Shown here: piece after piece, positions 19,068 through 31,063 of the stretch
Layout of the letters: each line of letters begins with the position of its first letter
How positions within the stretch are numbered: position 1 is the first letter of the stretch
Source of the DNA: Thereva unica
Lineage: Eukaryota > Arthropoda > Insecta > Diptera > Therevidae
Assembly (NCBI GenBank): GCA_949987705.1
Contig: OX465282.1
Span: 80,588,070 to 80,652,069 of the forward strand
Reading direction: 5' to 3'
DNA: 64,000 bases
Notes under the pieces: model-generated
What the model saw: the letters and a program-made list of their open reading frames with translations, nothing else
Database searches by the model: none
What the model was told of the DNA's origin: nothing
Position numbers and translations under genes: made by a program

Positions 19068-20904
19068 TAAAGCCCGTAGATTTTGTTTCTTTAATAATAT
19101 TTTCATATTTTAGTTTATTAAATAGTTGTTGCAATATCTTTGTTGGATTTTTGATTAATCTTTTAATATGTTACAATTCGTTTTCAAAGTCATAAGCCGT
19201 GAAGTTTGTTAAAATACCTAAATCCTTGACACATGCTGTTAAATGGAAGAGATGGTGAACGTTATATGTCACACTATCTTCTCTAAATATTCTAGGGAAG
19301 TTTTCCACAAAGGACTCCAAAAGATCCTGTGCAGTGGAAATGTTTGTTCGATAACTCTTTGGGCACGATAGTAATCGATACGCACAGTGCAATAAAAGAA
19401 ATGTATAATATACGTCTTCATGTACTTCATTTCGTAATACACATATTCCAGTGTATAAAATAAATTGTCGAAATTCAACAGCTTTCCAATTTCTTATTTC
19501 ATTAAAGCATCTAGGCTTTCTCGCGAATTCCTTCGGAATAAATGCTGATAATGATACTAAGTTTTCAGATATACGTGATTTTGCTTCATTAAGTAACAAG
19601 CGAGTATTTTATTCTCTAATAATCTTAACAAAATTTTCCTTGTTATTCCTAGATCTATAAGGTGCATAGGATCAAGTACGACTTGAGATATCATTTTTAC
19701 ACCGAGCTCTTCTAATGGACTTTTTCTTGTTTGGAAATAAAGTTCGTGTAAACGTTTATGTCTCCTCTCTAAAAAAACTCTGGTCGGTGATTAAGGATGC
19801 AGTTTTTGTGTCGAATACGGTAACGTTATTTATTTTTCCCCCCACTTGATCACATGTTGTGCACCCATGAAAGGATGTGTGTTCTACTATACCACAAACA
19901 AATGATTTCGAGGGTGCGTCTAAAATAAATGACCTCAGTGAAACTTAAGCCGTTATCTAACAAATCTTTCATTTCTGCGACAAAGTCATGTATATATATC
20001 TCACTGTTGCTGGGCTTTTTAACTCCTAAATAAGCTCCAATCAACAGTATTCTAACTTTCGAGATATTTACCACTTTAACTAATATTGGGGCTATTCAGA
20101 CGGTGCACATTCATGGCAAGTAAAACCGGTTTTATAGATGAGAGAGGGAAGGGAGCGGAAGAACTTAACGAAACATTTTTCACGCAAAAGCAAACGCGTG
20201 AAAACTTACACACATATAAGATGTTACTTCTATCGCTTGTTTTCTTTAGCTCTGTTTTTGTCTGACAAGTGAATTTTATTTACAATACATTTAAACGTTC
20301 CTGTAAAGTTTTCAAATGTTCTAAACACAATTACGCCCCGTGTGTGTTTCGAGGGGTTGAACAAAACCGGTTTTGCTCAGCACACTTATGGCAGCGTCTG
20401 AATAGGCTCATTGGCCATAAACTAACATTTGAACTTTTAAAAAGTGGTAAACCATCGATATTCACATGCAGAATTATCTCTTCATATTCATAAATCACAT
20501 CATCTATTTTTTCCATTTCATTTTTAAGGCCATAATGCCAATATTCCCCCGGTGCAACTGATCTTAATACGACTTTTTCCTTGTTTTTAATCAAACTGTG
20601 ATAACAGGCTGGAACGTCTAACTTCTGTTCTTTTAAAATTCTTAACAACGATTCTACACTGTTCCTTGTCGGCTAATATTCTATACACCATTTTCGTCTT
20701 TAAGAGACGGAACAGAACCAATTCGTCTTTAAGAGACGGAACAGAATCAGTGTTGAGATTACTTGTATTTAATAATTCGTTTATATTATTTATCTCATAG
20801 GAATTTTTCTCCATATCTGTGTCTATTTGCCCTTCTGAGACAGTATTGTCGACATTTGCTTTTGCTTTGTAATAATCTCTAAGTTTTTTTAATATTATAC
20901 GCAA
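19068..20904 (-). pseudogene. CACTA/EnSpm-like transposase, frameshifted
   Basis: Minus-strand blocks in order: LRILKEQKLDVPACYHSL, APGEYWHYGLKNEM, VNIDGLPLFKSSNVSLWPM, (MITE insertion), VRILLIGAYLGVKKPSN, a degraded Cys/His part, then LVSLSAFIPKEFARKPRCF, WKAVEFRQFILYTG, TFLLLHCAYRLL and VHHLFHLTACVKDLG. I associate this set (NIDGLPLFKSS; EFRQFLLYTG; HNxHHLxHL) with insect CACTA-like transposases. The frame breaks near 20645, 19910 and 19680, and a TAA replaces a probable Gln at 19171. A poly(T) near 19000 separates it from H-4. Superfamily name is from memory. Confidence 0.55.
20088..20409. mobile_element. 322-bp MITE inside the CACTA-like gene
   Basis: About 45-bp inverted ends beginning GGGGCTATTCAGACG (left) and GAGCCTATTCAGACG (right, complement), both running into AAAACCGGTTTT. 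ATT flanks at 20085-20087 and 20410-20412. Removal restores the host reading frame between LWPM and ILVKVVNISKV. Confidence 0.8.
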
Positions 20905-21747
20905 TTTGGCGTATACTTAAACCTTTTCTCGGAAACATGTCTATTTTAAATGGTAATATTTTTTTAGTACAACTTATACACACTTTTTAAAAAATTTTAA
21001 AGGTTACCTTACTTATTTTTAAATCCCAATTTATCCTGTAATAACGCCGTACACAATTCAAATCAATTCAACTTTATTTATACTTTCAGTTCTTTTTTTT
21101 TAAATAATTTTCTTTAACTTTCACTATTTTTTTCACTCTAAAATTGTCAACTTATATGATTTCACTTTCGTCAACTTATTTGATTTTCGCTTAACTTGTA
21201 AAAACACTACTCTCGTCGCTTTTGGAAACTCAATAAACAATGAATATTTTTTTCAAAAACTTCAAAACACGTCATAAAACTTTTCATTAGCTAAAAATAG
21301 AATACAAAAGGGGCAATAAAATAAAAGGAAAGGACACTAATATTTCCAGTGCACAGGCATGTACTTCAAGAAAAAGGGTAAAACGGTTTTTTATACCTCT
21401 CAAGTGCAAACTAATTTCTTTGGAATGTATTCCGAACTCATTCAAATCGAATCAGTTCGGTTATTCCCGCTGGGTTAGAACCAATTAGGTATTCGAAACA
21501 TTAATTTTTATACATTGAGCAATGTAACTACTGCTCCATCTACATATGAGAACATATAATTATTAATTATTAAATGTTATAAAATAAAGTTGACAGTTCA
21601 ATAAAGTTGAAAGTTGAATATTTGTTTTTCTTTCAGATGACGATCGTGAACACTTTTATTAATCTTTGTTCGAGAACGTTTTCCTAACGAATTATCGTAA
21701 GTCACTTAAAGTTACTAACTATGCAATAAAGAAGGTATTACAAAACG
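20905..21747. other. No gene seen; AT-rich
   Basis: No coding frame or paired repeats recognised. TTATATGATTTCACTTTCGT and TTATTTGATTTTCGCTTAAC at about 21150-21195 are a short imperfect direct repeat. Confidence 0.5.
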
Positions 21748-21856
21748 TGTGTTCGCGTACTCGCTGCGGGTTCCATCGGGCGCCAGAAAGCGCCCGAAAC
21801 CGCCAGATTTCTGTTCGTTCCTACGGATGGAACCCGTAGGCGAGTACGCGAACACA
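21748..21856. repeat. GC-rich 109-bp fold-back
   Basis: Left arm TGTGTTCGCGTACTCGC, right arm its complement, continuing to CGGGTTCCATC/GATGGAACCCG. The loop holds GGCGCCAGAAAGCGCC, itself a small hairpin. No TSD visible. Confidence 0.75.
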
Positions 21857-22075
21857 CCTAAAGAGCACTAAAATTGTTATAGATACTCAGGACAACATTT
21901 GTATAAGAGTATTACAAAATGTATATTTTTACAAAAAATGAACAGAAACTGAAGGAATTGCAAAATTTTAGAAAATAAAAATTAAAATGATGTAAACTTA
22001 CGCCTTTAGCCATAACACAATAAACTTTATGAATATGATTATTAGCATTATGTTTCCAGGAACGACCACGAGCAG

Positions 22076-22557
22076 GAGCGCGTTCAAAAACCTTACTATA
22101 GTAAACCACGAGGTAAGCTGGGGTTATGCTACATCACTTCACTTAACCACGAAAGTTTATATTTAACCATGGAGGTTTTTGAACGCACCGTGGTTAATTA
22201 CGTGGTAAAGAAAATTTAAAAAAATTTCCATAAAATAGTGTCGGCTATTTGCCTCAATTATTTCCAATAATTATTTATTTAAAATAATCTCACAAATCCC
22301 ACTTTGATTTGTTCATTATTAACATTAAAACAAATGTCAAAAAATTGTTTTTATTCTTCTTCTTAACTATCGCCAACCATGCTCCCGACCATTAAAAAAA
22401 AGTTAAAATTTAACTACACCATGGTTAACCACAGGAGTTTTTGAACGCCAAAAAGTTATGCTCGTGGTTATGTTGTAGTTAACCACGGAGTTTTTGAACG
22501 ACAAAAGTTTACCATAGTTAACCATGGTTAACCATAGTAAGGTTTTTGAACGCGCTC
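22076..22557. mobile_element. 482-bp MITE with internal CCATGG palindromes
   Basis: Inverted ends GAGCGCGTTCAAAAACCTTA (left) and the complement at 22557. Inside, versions of GGTTAACCA/AACCATGGTT and the phrase GTTTTTGAACG recur four times. The GTTCAAAAAC word is shared with Harbinger H-5 ends, suggesting a Harbinger relative. No clear TSD. Confidence 0.7.
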
Positions 22558-23214
22558 AAGGTAGGTAAAAGAAAGTAAGAGTGTAAAGCATGTTAGCATT
22601 ATTTATGTGCAATACAAATGTGAGCACGTCCACGCGAAACCAGCCACCCGGCGCTCGCAGCACGTTTTATCAGTAGAACGCGCTCTATTCAACTTGCTCA
22701 CAAGCGGTGGAAAATAGCTAGAAAATATGTAAAGACATGATTTTGACCTGCTCTTTCTGATGGTGACATCTGTTTTTTCTGGGAAAAAATTTTTAGCGGT
22801 GAAAATGAAGTTTTAAGTTCAGGTCAATTTTTCTCAAAGTATGTATTTTTTTTATATCGAAAGAGCAACTCATAAACTACATCTCCTAACATTCTTAGAG
22901 TGGGAGAGCCAAAGGTGTAGAAATAATAAGTGAATAAAGACTGCGGGCGCAGATATGCAAAAACTAACACTTGAATTCAGGAAAATTTTCAGTATATATT
23001 TGATAAATTTTTCTTAAATTTAATAACAGTAAACACTAAAAAGGTGCCACTGTAGTTGCAGCATGTAAAACAAATTTGTAGAGTATCATAGTGATATATC
23101 GACCACCTCGCGCCAGTTATGTAAACTAACTTTGTGTCTGTAGGCTGCCAAGAAAGACTTATGACGTTTTTTGAAATTTTTGAAATGTGCCACTAATGTC
23201 GCCGGTGTGCGATA
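22558..23214. other. No gene seen
   Basis: No coding frame. GTGCCACT recurs at 23045 and 23186 without a clear repeat unit. Confidence 0.4.
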
Positions 23215-23500
23215 TATGGGACATTCTTTTACAAATCGAACACCTTTTTTGACTTAACAATTTTGATTGGTTCCAAAATTTTGTTTAGAGTCTATACTAA
23301 AAATAAACAGACACGTATACGAGGTTTTAGTTCAAAAAATTTTTTCTCCAAAATGTGACCATTGCGAATTTCAATGTTTTATCCAATTCTGTTACATGTT
23401 AAATTCATTATCTCTGGTTCTACTGATGCTATCGCTACAATTTTTTTTTGTTTTAAAGGTAATAATATCAACTTTCATGTCACGTCAATATTGTAGGTAC
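23215..23500 (+). repeat. Relic of a terminal repeat related to element T
   Basis: TATGGGACATTCTTTTACAA matches the T terminus TATGGGTAATTCTTTTACAA, and further words (AAAATTTT, AAAAATAA, ACGTATACGAGG) keep the same order and spacing as in the T end at 24264. Only one end is present, lying immediately left of the truncated BEL-C integrase. Confidence 0.55.
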
Positions 23501-23535
23501 CTTTAACTGTAGGTATTGTAGGTACCTTTAAGGTA

Positions 23536-24262
23536 CAATCGGAATATATATCCCGACATAATCCTCGACGAGCTATGAAGCGCTTAAGGGCCGCCATGAA
23601 CGCCTCAGTGGTGAGATCACTCACAGCCTCTAGATGTACGGCTTTCGTACATAGACACACAAAAATAACTACATAACCCTTATAGACACGGCATCCGCGA
23701 GTCCTTGACACACGGAGATCAAAGGGCCCTGCGTAGTCTACACCGACCGAGGTGAAGGGATGCGTGATTTTAACTCGGGGGGCGGGGAGGGCTCCCATCA
23801 GTTGGGTTTGGGGCTTACAAGCACTTTTAAAGCACGGAAAACAATGCCGAATAAGTCTACTTACACACCGGCGGCCGTTAATGATCCACACTGTCTTTCG
23901 AAGGAGAGCGAGGGTCAACATGAGTCCTCCGTGGAGGCAGGAAACATGGGCATTAACGACGTAGAGTCTGGTGAGATGGCTGTCAGGAGATAGGATAACT
24001 GGGTGCATCTCGCTGTAGGGTAGCGATGCGTTGTGTAGGCGGCCTCCAACCCTTAATACACCCGCCCTATCCAGAAACGGGTTCAAAACTTTAAGTTTAC
24101 TGGCTTTCGGGAATGGAATGCCATCGGACAAACAATTCATTTCCTCTTGGAAGTAACGAAATTGTTCCTGTCGAAACCAGAAGAGGCGCGCCTCATCCAC
24201 GAGGCGGGTAACGGAAAGATCATTACTAGATTTGGTTCTACATTTTTTCGCGAAGCCTTTGC
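23536..24262 (-). pseudogene. BEL-C pol: integrase, separated from the rest by element T
   Basis: Reads from CKGFAKKCR at 24262 through LNPFLDRAGVLRVGGRLH, SCLHGGLMLTLALLR (zinc region), CFPCFKSACKPQTQLMG, TSVGVDYAGPFDLRV (first catalytic Asp) and RDIYSDC near 23540 (second Asp). It then ends in unrelated sequence, so the catalytic Glu and the C-terminal domain are lost. Frame and content connect to the fragment at 30494, with T inserted within the stretch LLRVTAY-CK. Confidence 0.85.
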
Positions 24263-25118
24263 ATATGGGTAATTCTTTTACAAATCGAACGGATTTTGAC
24301 CTTCACCTCTCTGATTCGGCTGAAAATTTTTTTCCAGTTTCTATATTGAAAAATAAGAGATACGTGTCCGAGGATTTTTTTTTATCGCGTATTTTCGATT
24401 TTATAAGTTATAACAAATTTCATAATAGTGGTTGGCGACTCATTTTAAACAATGTATAGCTCCGAATCCTTAAGAGCTACAACATTTTCACCAATGGCAC
24501 TTTTGTAGCTAAAGAGTTGAACTTTAAGAAAAAAAAATTGAAAAAAAAAAATTATCAACAAATTAATATTATTATTAACAATTTAACTGTTTTAATCGAT
24601 TTTTAACAATTGCCCCCAAAATGAATCAAGTTTTTATTATTACCATCGTATTCTGCGTCAAATTTTACGTAAAAATCATGTTTTTAAAATATGGAGACTT
24701 TTCAATTGTTATTGTTAAAATATTAATTTATGTGGCGCGTAATGGTAAAAAAAACGGTTTTTTGAGTATAAAGTAATATCTGTACCTCGTATCAAAAAAA
24801 GTTACATATAAAAGTTGTAGATAATTGAAAGATCTATAACTTTTGTATTTACCATTTGTCAGTATAACCTCAACATTTTCGATTATCATTCAAAAAAGCG
24901 AGAAATCACCATTTTATCATTTATTAAGAGTAATTTTTTGCTTGTAAAACGGAGATGAGCAATAATAACTGAAGAAATTATATTTTATTGAATTAATAAC
25001 AATGTGTAATAAAAAACCAAGTAAACATTATGAATGCTTAATATTTATTTATAGATGTAACAAAATTTTCATGTACAAGTAAAACTTTTTTTACAGTTTC
25101 CTAACAAAATTATGTCAC

Positions 25119-27860
25119 TTGAAAATTTTCACAATATTTGTTTTTTCGTGCAAAGAAAACAGCCTCGCTTCTAATTCTTGACGAGATAGTGGAACCATGC
25201 TATGATATTTTAGCGTTCCCTTAATCGTTGTTGCTCTCAAAATCTCTCTGACACTAATTTTCTTTCTTCTTCGTAATCATCATTTGTGGAATAACGACAA
25301 GTAATATTTGGCAGTGATTCTGTGGCCCAATCAAAAAGTTCTCGCGGCGTTCGAATGGGATTGTCAATTCTCTGAAGACTTGCTCTGGCAGCTAGTCGTT
25401 TTACAGTCCCGCCTATTCCATCGCATGGGCCCTTTCCATGTGAAGTGGGGAAAAAATGCCACTCTGCTGCCATTTTAAAGTCTTCAAAGTGATGAGTGAG
25501 ATTAATGAAGTTCTTTTTATTTTTATACTGTCCACTCGCACCGTCAGACATTTATATTATTTTATTAACACACGGTAAATTTATTTTAATAAATTCAATC
25601 AACTGCTTTTGATATAGATGTACCGCAATAGTGTCGTGATGTAGGCATTCAGATATGCAAACAAAACTTGAAATTTTTAATTCATCCAAGTCATTCCTAT
25701 AATAAATTGAAAATGGGTGTGCGGTTGCCTGATCGTTGTTCCAATGTATACCCTGAACCGAATTTTGAATTATGAAAGCATAATTTTCTGAGAAGTCACA
25801 AATTACGATACACTCGTTTTCTCTCAGTTTATTTTTCATCTCATTTAAAAAATCCCTTTGTTTGTTAACCAAAAATGAATGAATCAACAGTTTTTGTAAA
25901 CCTTCACTTAACTTCTGTAAAAATTCATCAACTGGAGATATTAGGGTCTGCAATGAGGTTCTTTCAACCGTAACCCATTGTTTGTAGGTAACAATTTCAA
26001 TACATTTTTCTTCAAAAATTTCCTCCAATTGCTAAATAACATTCGTCACGCCTGGGCACTTCTTACAATAATTTAAATAACAATCAGTCGTTTTGTTTTT
26101 GCATACCATACGATCCAAACAATCCTTATAATTGATCAAAGGCATCTCAGAACCGGAAGTAAGTGATTTAAAATTGGCACCAGTCACTAATAAACTAACA
26201 TTTTCATGTATAGGACATACACAAACAGAGTGAGTTCCAGAAGCACCTGCCAAAACACAATATTTCGGCCTTAAGCTAGCAAACTTTGAGAAACTACATT
26301 TCATAGTTGGATACGTACTAGTAAAAATTTCATACAATTCTTTTAAATTATTTAATACTAGTCTTTTTTGAATAGGTACCGATTTGCCGTCTACTTTTAT
26401 CGAAACGTAATCTTTTTTCCGGGCATATATTGAGTGTAGTCGTCAGACTGGTACAAGCTAACAATTGTATCGATAACATTAAGGTGCTGATAGACGATGA
26501 GAATATTCTCAACGTAAATTTTGGTATTCTCGTGAGAATATTCTCATGGCTGTTTACACGAGTGATAGTATTTGTTCTTGTGAGCGTAAATATCGTTCTC
26601 ATGAGAATCGCTCTCATGAGAATATTTTCATGAGTTCTCATGTGTGTGTACACGATGAGAACAGAAGTTTGGTGATAATAATTTTTATTTTCGAAAACGT
26701 GACATTATATGGTATCCCGTAGTTAACATAGTGTGTGTAAACGATGAGAACAAAAGATTTGGCTGATATTTTAATTCTCGAGAGCATATATTGAAAGTTA
26801 TTTCTGTTGTAATCGCCATGTCGGAAAGACGGAAGTTGAAGATTGGGTTTTGTGTGAGTTTCGGGATGCTGCTCCAAGAAGAAGAGGCTGAGGAGGCCGA
26901 AAGAAACAGAAGGAGGAAAAGTGTTTGGTTGATTTTTTTTCTAGGTGTCCGTGGGGCTTGAAATAATTTTCATGGCTTTTCCTTCACAGGCATTCGTTCT
27001 CCTCGTATGCGGCAAACATTTTTTCCGTTTTTTCTTCCGGCCATGCCTGTATACATTAGTTAATTTAAATAAAATTGCTTATGTCCAAATAATATTTTTT
27101 TACTTACTTCTTTATTTCTCAACTGTATTTTTTCCTTTCTTTCCGCCATGACAATTAAAGGAATCCACAACAAAACACAACCGCCTACTAATAAAATTCA
27201 CAAAACAATAATAAGAGACGTGAGAACAATCGTTCTTTCCAACATGTTGGAAAGAATGAATTCTCATGAAATCTTATTGGAATATTCCTATGGCATCTAT
27301 TTACACGTATGAGAGAGAGATTCTCAAGAGAACGCTTGACAATATTCCCATGAGAGGGATAACGTATTCTCATGTCTATTTACACGGCAATGAGAACGAA
27401 TTTTTGTTCTCGCGAGAGCATTTACATGAGAATATTCTCATCGTCTATCAGCACCTTAATCATCTAGAGATGGATGTTGTTTTGGGTTTGGATCCGCAAT
27501 TAACCCCTTATCTCGAGCAACATTTTTTGCTATGCCTATCATGTGACGAGTTGCGGAAGGAAATGTGTCCTCAATTTTTTTATAAGACCACGATCCAAAA
27601 ATAGTCAAAATTTTAATTTTATGAAACTTTTTATTGAAACTTTCTTGCAAAGCACTTATTATCGAGTACTCGTCGTCATCTGCTTCAAGATCATCTGGAT
27701 TATCTCGGCTCAAATTAAAATTTTTTTTATCAATTACGGACGATATTTGTTTTGATTTTTCTTCCAAATACCTTTTCGACGATAGTTTTTGTTTTTTTAT
27801 GGGCGAAGATCCTAAGAAGCTTAATCCTTTGTTGAATAAATCCACTCGTTCACTTTGCAA
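25119..27860 (-). pseudogene. Element T transposase (DDE-type, unassigned superfamily)
   Basis: Minus-strand blocks: EDTFPSATRHMIGIAKNVAR up to 27470, then after the MITE (from 26478) NVIDTIVSLYQSDDY, a frameshift, LRPKYCVLAGASGTHSVCVC, DCYLNYCKKCPG, then IVICDFSENYAFIIQN, VQGIHWNNDQATAHPF and MSDGASGQYKNKKNF with EWHFFPTSHGKGPCDGIGG. The Asp residues in CDFSEN and SDGASGQYKN are plausible catalytic positions; PTSHGKGPCDG follows. I recognise this protein type as a widespread insect and cnidarian transposase but cannot name its superfamily with confidence. Besides the MITE there are frameshifts near 26400, 26030 and 25240, and 25552-25551 changes frame without loss. It ends in SRQELEARLFSLHE near 25119. 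Confidence 0.65.
26483..27455. mobile_element. Harbinger-derived MITE (973 bp) in the T transposase
   Basis: Inverted ends GGTGCTGATAGACGATGAGA with TTAA at both borders (26479-26482, 27456-27459), equally readable as a 3-bp TTA/TAA duplication. The interior is packed with GAGAATATTCTC palindromes. On plus from 26818 a short frame (MLLQEEEAEEAERNRRRKSV) resembles the N-terminus of Harbinger transposases, so it is an internal-deletion derivative. Confidence 0.75.
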
Positions 27861-28930
27861 AGATGGATTATCTCCCGAAAATCCAGATGCACCGTCACTG
27901 CTCCCAACTTTTATATCAGATTCTTCACTTGAAGAATCCTCCTTTTGTAGCGTCTAAAAAAAATTAGACTAAAACATCGACATAAAATTCTACGAGAGGT
28001 TAGGTATGTCTGAACTCAATATAATAATCAAAATATTGTACGTACCAATTCTGGTAGTTCATTTTCACCCTCTTTTGTATGTTCTTTTTTCAACTTTGAT
28101 TACTTCAAGCGGCAAGAAGAACAAATTTTTTGTTGTAATGCATCTGACGAAATTGCCAAGTCCATTTTCAAAAGTTGGTTTTCATTTACTGTCCTCAAAT
28201 CGGACAGTTTATTGTTGGATGTTTGAGATTAAAAGGATTAAAACATCTGTCTGATCGATAACTAGTATTTTGCATTTGACGTGCCTCTTTCCGTGGCATT
28301 GTTACAAAGTAAAAATTATTTAACTTTAAATTACGAGTGAGAATATGTCTTGGTAGCGGATCAAAATAAACGCACAGCTGATCCAAAAGCCAACGAACTT
28401 GTATTACGGGGAATGTGCGCGAGTAGCGTGGGTAACACTTTGAATCATAGATCGTACTGCAGGCAGGCCTCCCGGCGAAATTTTAAAATTCCAAAAAATG
28501 AAAGAGATGAAAAATCTATTTGAAGAACAAAAAACAGTTTCCGTGTTGATGTTACGTCGAGCATTGTTATTATTATTTTTTTGTCTAGTGGTTAATAATC
28601 TTTTTTGTTCTTTAATAAAAATTCATTTTTCATCTTTCAGGAGATTAGATTGGAAAACAAATCACTCATGATTTAATTTTAATGAAAATTTATACTAAAT
28701 AAATGATAAAATGGTGATTTCTCGCTTTTTTGCATGATAATCCAAAATTTTGAGGTTATACTGACAAATGGTAAATACAAAAGTTATAGATTTTTCAATT
28801 ATCTACAACTTTTACATTTAACTTTTTTTGATACGAGGTACAGATATTACTTTATACTCAAAAAACCGTTTTTTTTTACCATTACGCGCTACATAAATTA
28901 ATATTTTAACAATAACAATTGAAAAGTCTC

Positions 28931-30051
28931 TGTTCAATCTTATAAGAGGTCCTAAAATTATAAATATTAGCACGAATCAAACAGATATTTCCAAACATAC
29001 TTACCTTACAATAGTTCCCGTGTCCCGCCAATCAAGGATAAACCGCCGGCAGTATCCATCCTAAAATGAAAACAAATTACCACAAAGAAATAATTCTTAC
29101 AGAAAAATACTAACCTGACAACACCAAGAAAGGCAAAATCCAGCGCTCCACCGCAACATAACTCCTAGGCTCCCATTAAAACCCTAAAGGAAAAAAATAA
29201 TTAAATTAAAATATACATATGAAAATAATTATAAAACCTACCGAGCCGACAGAACTGACAGCCAAGTGTCAACACTGACGCACACATAGGAAACACGATC
29301 CACAACAAGTTCTGAAGCTCCCCACCAAGCTCCGCTAAGGAAACACGATCCACAACAAGTTCTAAAGCTCCCCACCAGGTCCCACTGACGCATTACAGTG
29401 GAGCAAACAAATACCGGAGCGCGTTGCCCAAAGCTTCAGATCACTCTTGATCTTCTACACGGTTTGATGGTAGAAGAAGTCGCTATTTGCAGCTAGTGGT
29501 CTCATCTCGATCGCATTATACGAATTTTAGGTAATGCGAATTTCTAATATATTAGCCGTATTGAGCTGATATAATTTGCGAATTTCTAATATATTAGCCG
29601 TATTGAGCTGATATAATTTCACGGTTACATTAATCGCCCTGAGTTTAATGTGACTCTCTAACAATTAACTATTAGTTCAAATTTCAGGAAACTATTGAAT
29701 ACATTAGTCGGATTGATGCTAATGTACAAAATCCAATAAATTGAATACACGGAATAGCTGGAAGAGATATTCATACCGATTGCAGAATAGCAGAGATTCA
29801 CACCAACTGCAGAGAAGCTAAAGTCAGGGCCATCTACAACTACAGGAATTTCTAAGCTTGAAAGTATAATAAATAAACATAATAGTGAAGTTGAATTGAT
29901 TTAAATTTAGATTTAGTTAAGGTAATTTAGCGAATTTTGTGAAATTGAATTTTGAAATACATTGACAAGTTGAATTACTGCCGCAGTCTTTCACTCTAAG
30001 TTATTGTTATAATCACTGAATTGTTCAAACAGGCTACCATAGCCCCGAACA
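28931..30051 (+). repeat. Solo LTR, 1121 bp, TSD GTCTC
   Basis: Starts TGTTCAATC, ends CCCGAACA, flanked by GTCTC at 28926-28930 and 30052-30056. It interrupts the right terminal repeat of element T; deleting it makes the repeat contiguous. Internal tandem duplications: a 52-bp unit (CACGATCCACAACAAGTTCT) at 29290-29385 and a 42-bp unit (GCGAATTTCTAATATATTAG) at 29536-29620. AATAAATAAACA near 29868 is a candidate poly(A) signal. No internal region is left; BEL or gypsy parentage cannot be decided. Confidence 0.9.
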
Positions 30052-30493
30052 GTCTCCATATTTTAAAAACATGATTATTACGTAAAATTTGACGCAGAAT
30101 ACGATGGTAGTAATAAAAACTCGATTCATTTTGGGGGCAATTGTTAGAAATCGATTAAAACAGTTAAATTGTTAATAACAATATTAATTTGTTGATAATT
30201 TTTTTTTCAATTTTTTTTTCTTAAAGTTCAACTCTTTAGCTACAAAAGTTTGGTGAAAATGTTGTAGCTCTTAAGGATTTGGAGCTATACATTGTTTAAA
30301 ATGAGTCACCAACCACTATTATGAAATTTGTTATAACTTATAAAATTGAAAATAGGCGATAAAAAAAAATTCCTCGGACACGTATCTTTTATTTTTCAAT
30401 AAAGAAACTGGGAAAAAAATTTTCAGCCGAATCGGAGAGGTGACGATTAATTTTTAGCAAAATCCGTTCGGTTTGTAAAAGAATGACCCATAT

Positions 30494-31063
30494 AGCAGTA
30501 ACTCTTAGGAGGCGAGCAATTGACGAGTACCTATTCAGTAGTTGACTCAATTCTTTGTTATGGGTTTGTGTTAAAAATGTCCTCACGGGTTTTAATTCGA
30601 GCATTTAAGGGTCTGGTTCTGGGAGCTCAAATCGTTTTGGCCACTCAGTTTCCGGGAGTGCAAGCCAGTTGGGGCCGTGCCACCAAAGGTTGTCTCTAGC
30701 TCTTTCCAGGGACTTCACACCTCTGCTAGCTAGATCTGCTGGATTTTCGGTTGAGGCTATGTGCCTCCACGAGACGGAACCAAGGTTATTTAGAATTTCG
30801 GAGATTCGGTTACGTACAAACGTATTCAAGGTGTTGGGATGACGCCGGATCCAGGAGAGTACGATCGTTGAGTCAGTCCAAGCGATCACGTTTGCAATCC
30901 TCTGCGAGACAGAAGGGAGGAATTTCTTTAAGAGTCTAGAGAGCAACACAGCTCCACACAGTTCCAATCTTGGTAAAGTTACTGATTTTACTGGTGCGAC
31001 CTTCTTCTTGTCACAGATTAAGTGAACAAAGGCAATGCCATTGACCTCAGATCGAAGATACAA
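30494..31063 (-). pseudogene. BEL-C pol: RNase H and connection to integrase
   Basis: PRLELCGAVLLSRLLKKF, WTDSTIVLSWIRRHPN (RNase H Asp), STENPADLASRGV and WWHGPNWLALPETEWP are BEL RNase H/connection motifs. A TAA at 30605-30607 interrupts, after which LELKPVRTFLTQTHN and SIARLLRVTA continue to the edge of element T at 30494. Confidence 0.85.

Larger units (their letters stand above)
24264..30493 (-). mobile_element. Element T: DNA transposon with about 670-bp terminal inverted repeats
   Basis: The left end (24264-24935) and right end (30493-30052 plus 28930-28660) are inverted copies over some 670 bp with few mismatches; both start TATGGGT(A/C)ATTCTTTTACAAA. The interior encodes a transposase on minus. 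It interrupts BEL-C integrase. The junction contains TATA on both sides, which prevents an exact TSD call. The right repeat is split by a solo LTR and the transposase by a Harbinger MITE. The superfamily is not certain. Confidence 0.8.

Noticed and set aside
24258..24270. Exact TSD for element T
   Set aside because: TATA is present at both borders and the BEL-C codons there are ambiguous, so 2-, 4- or 5-bp duplications fit about equally.
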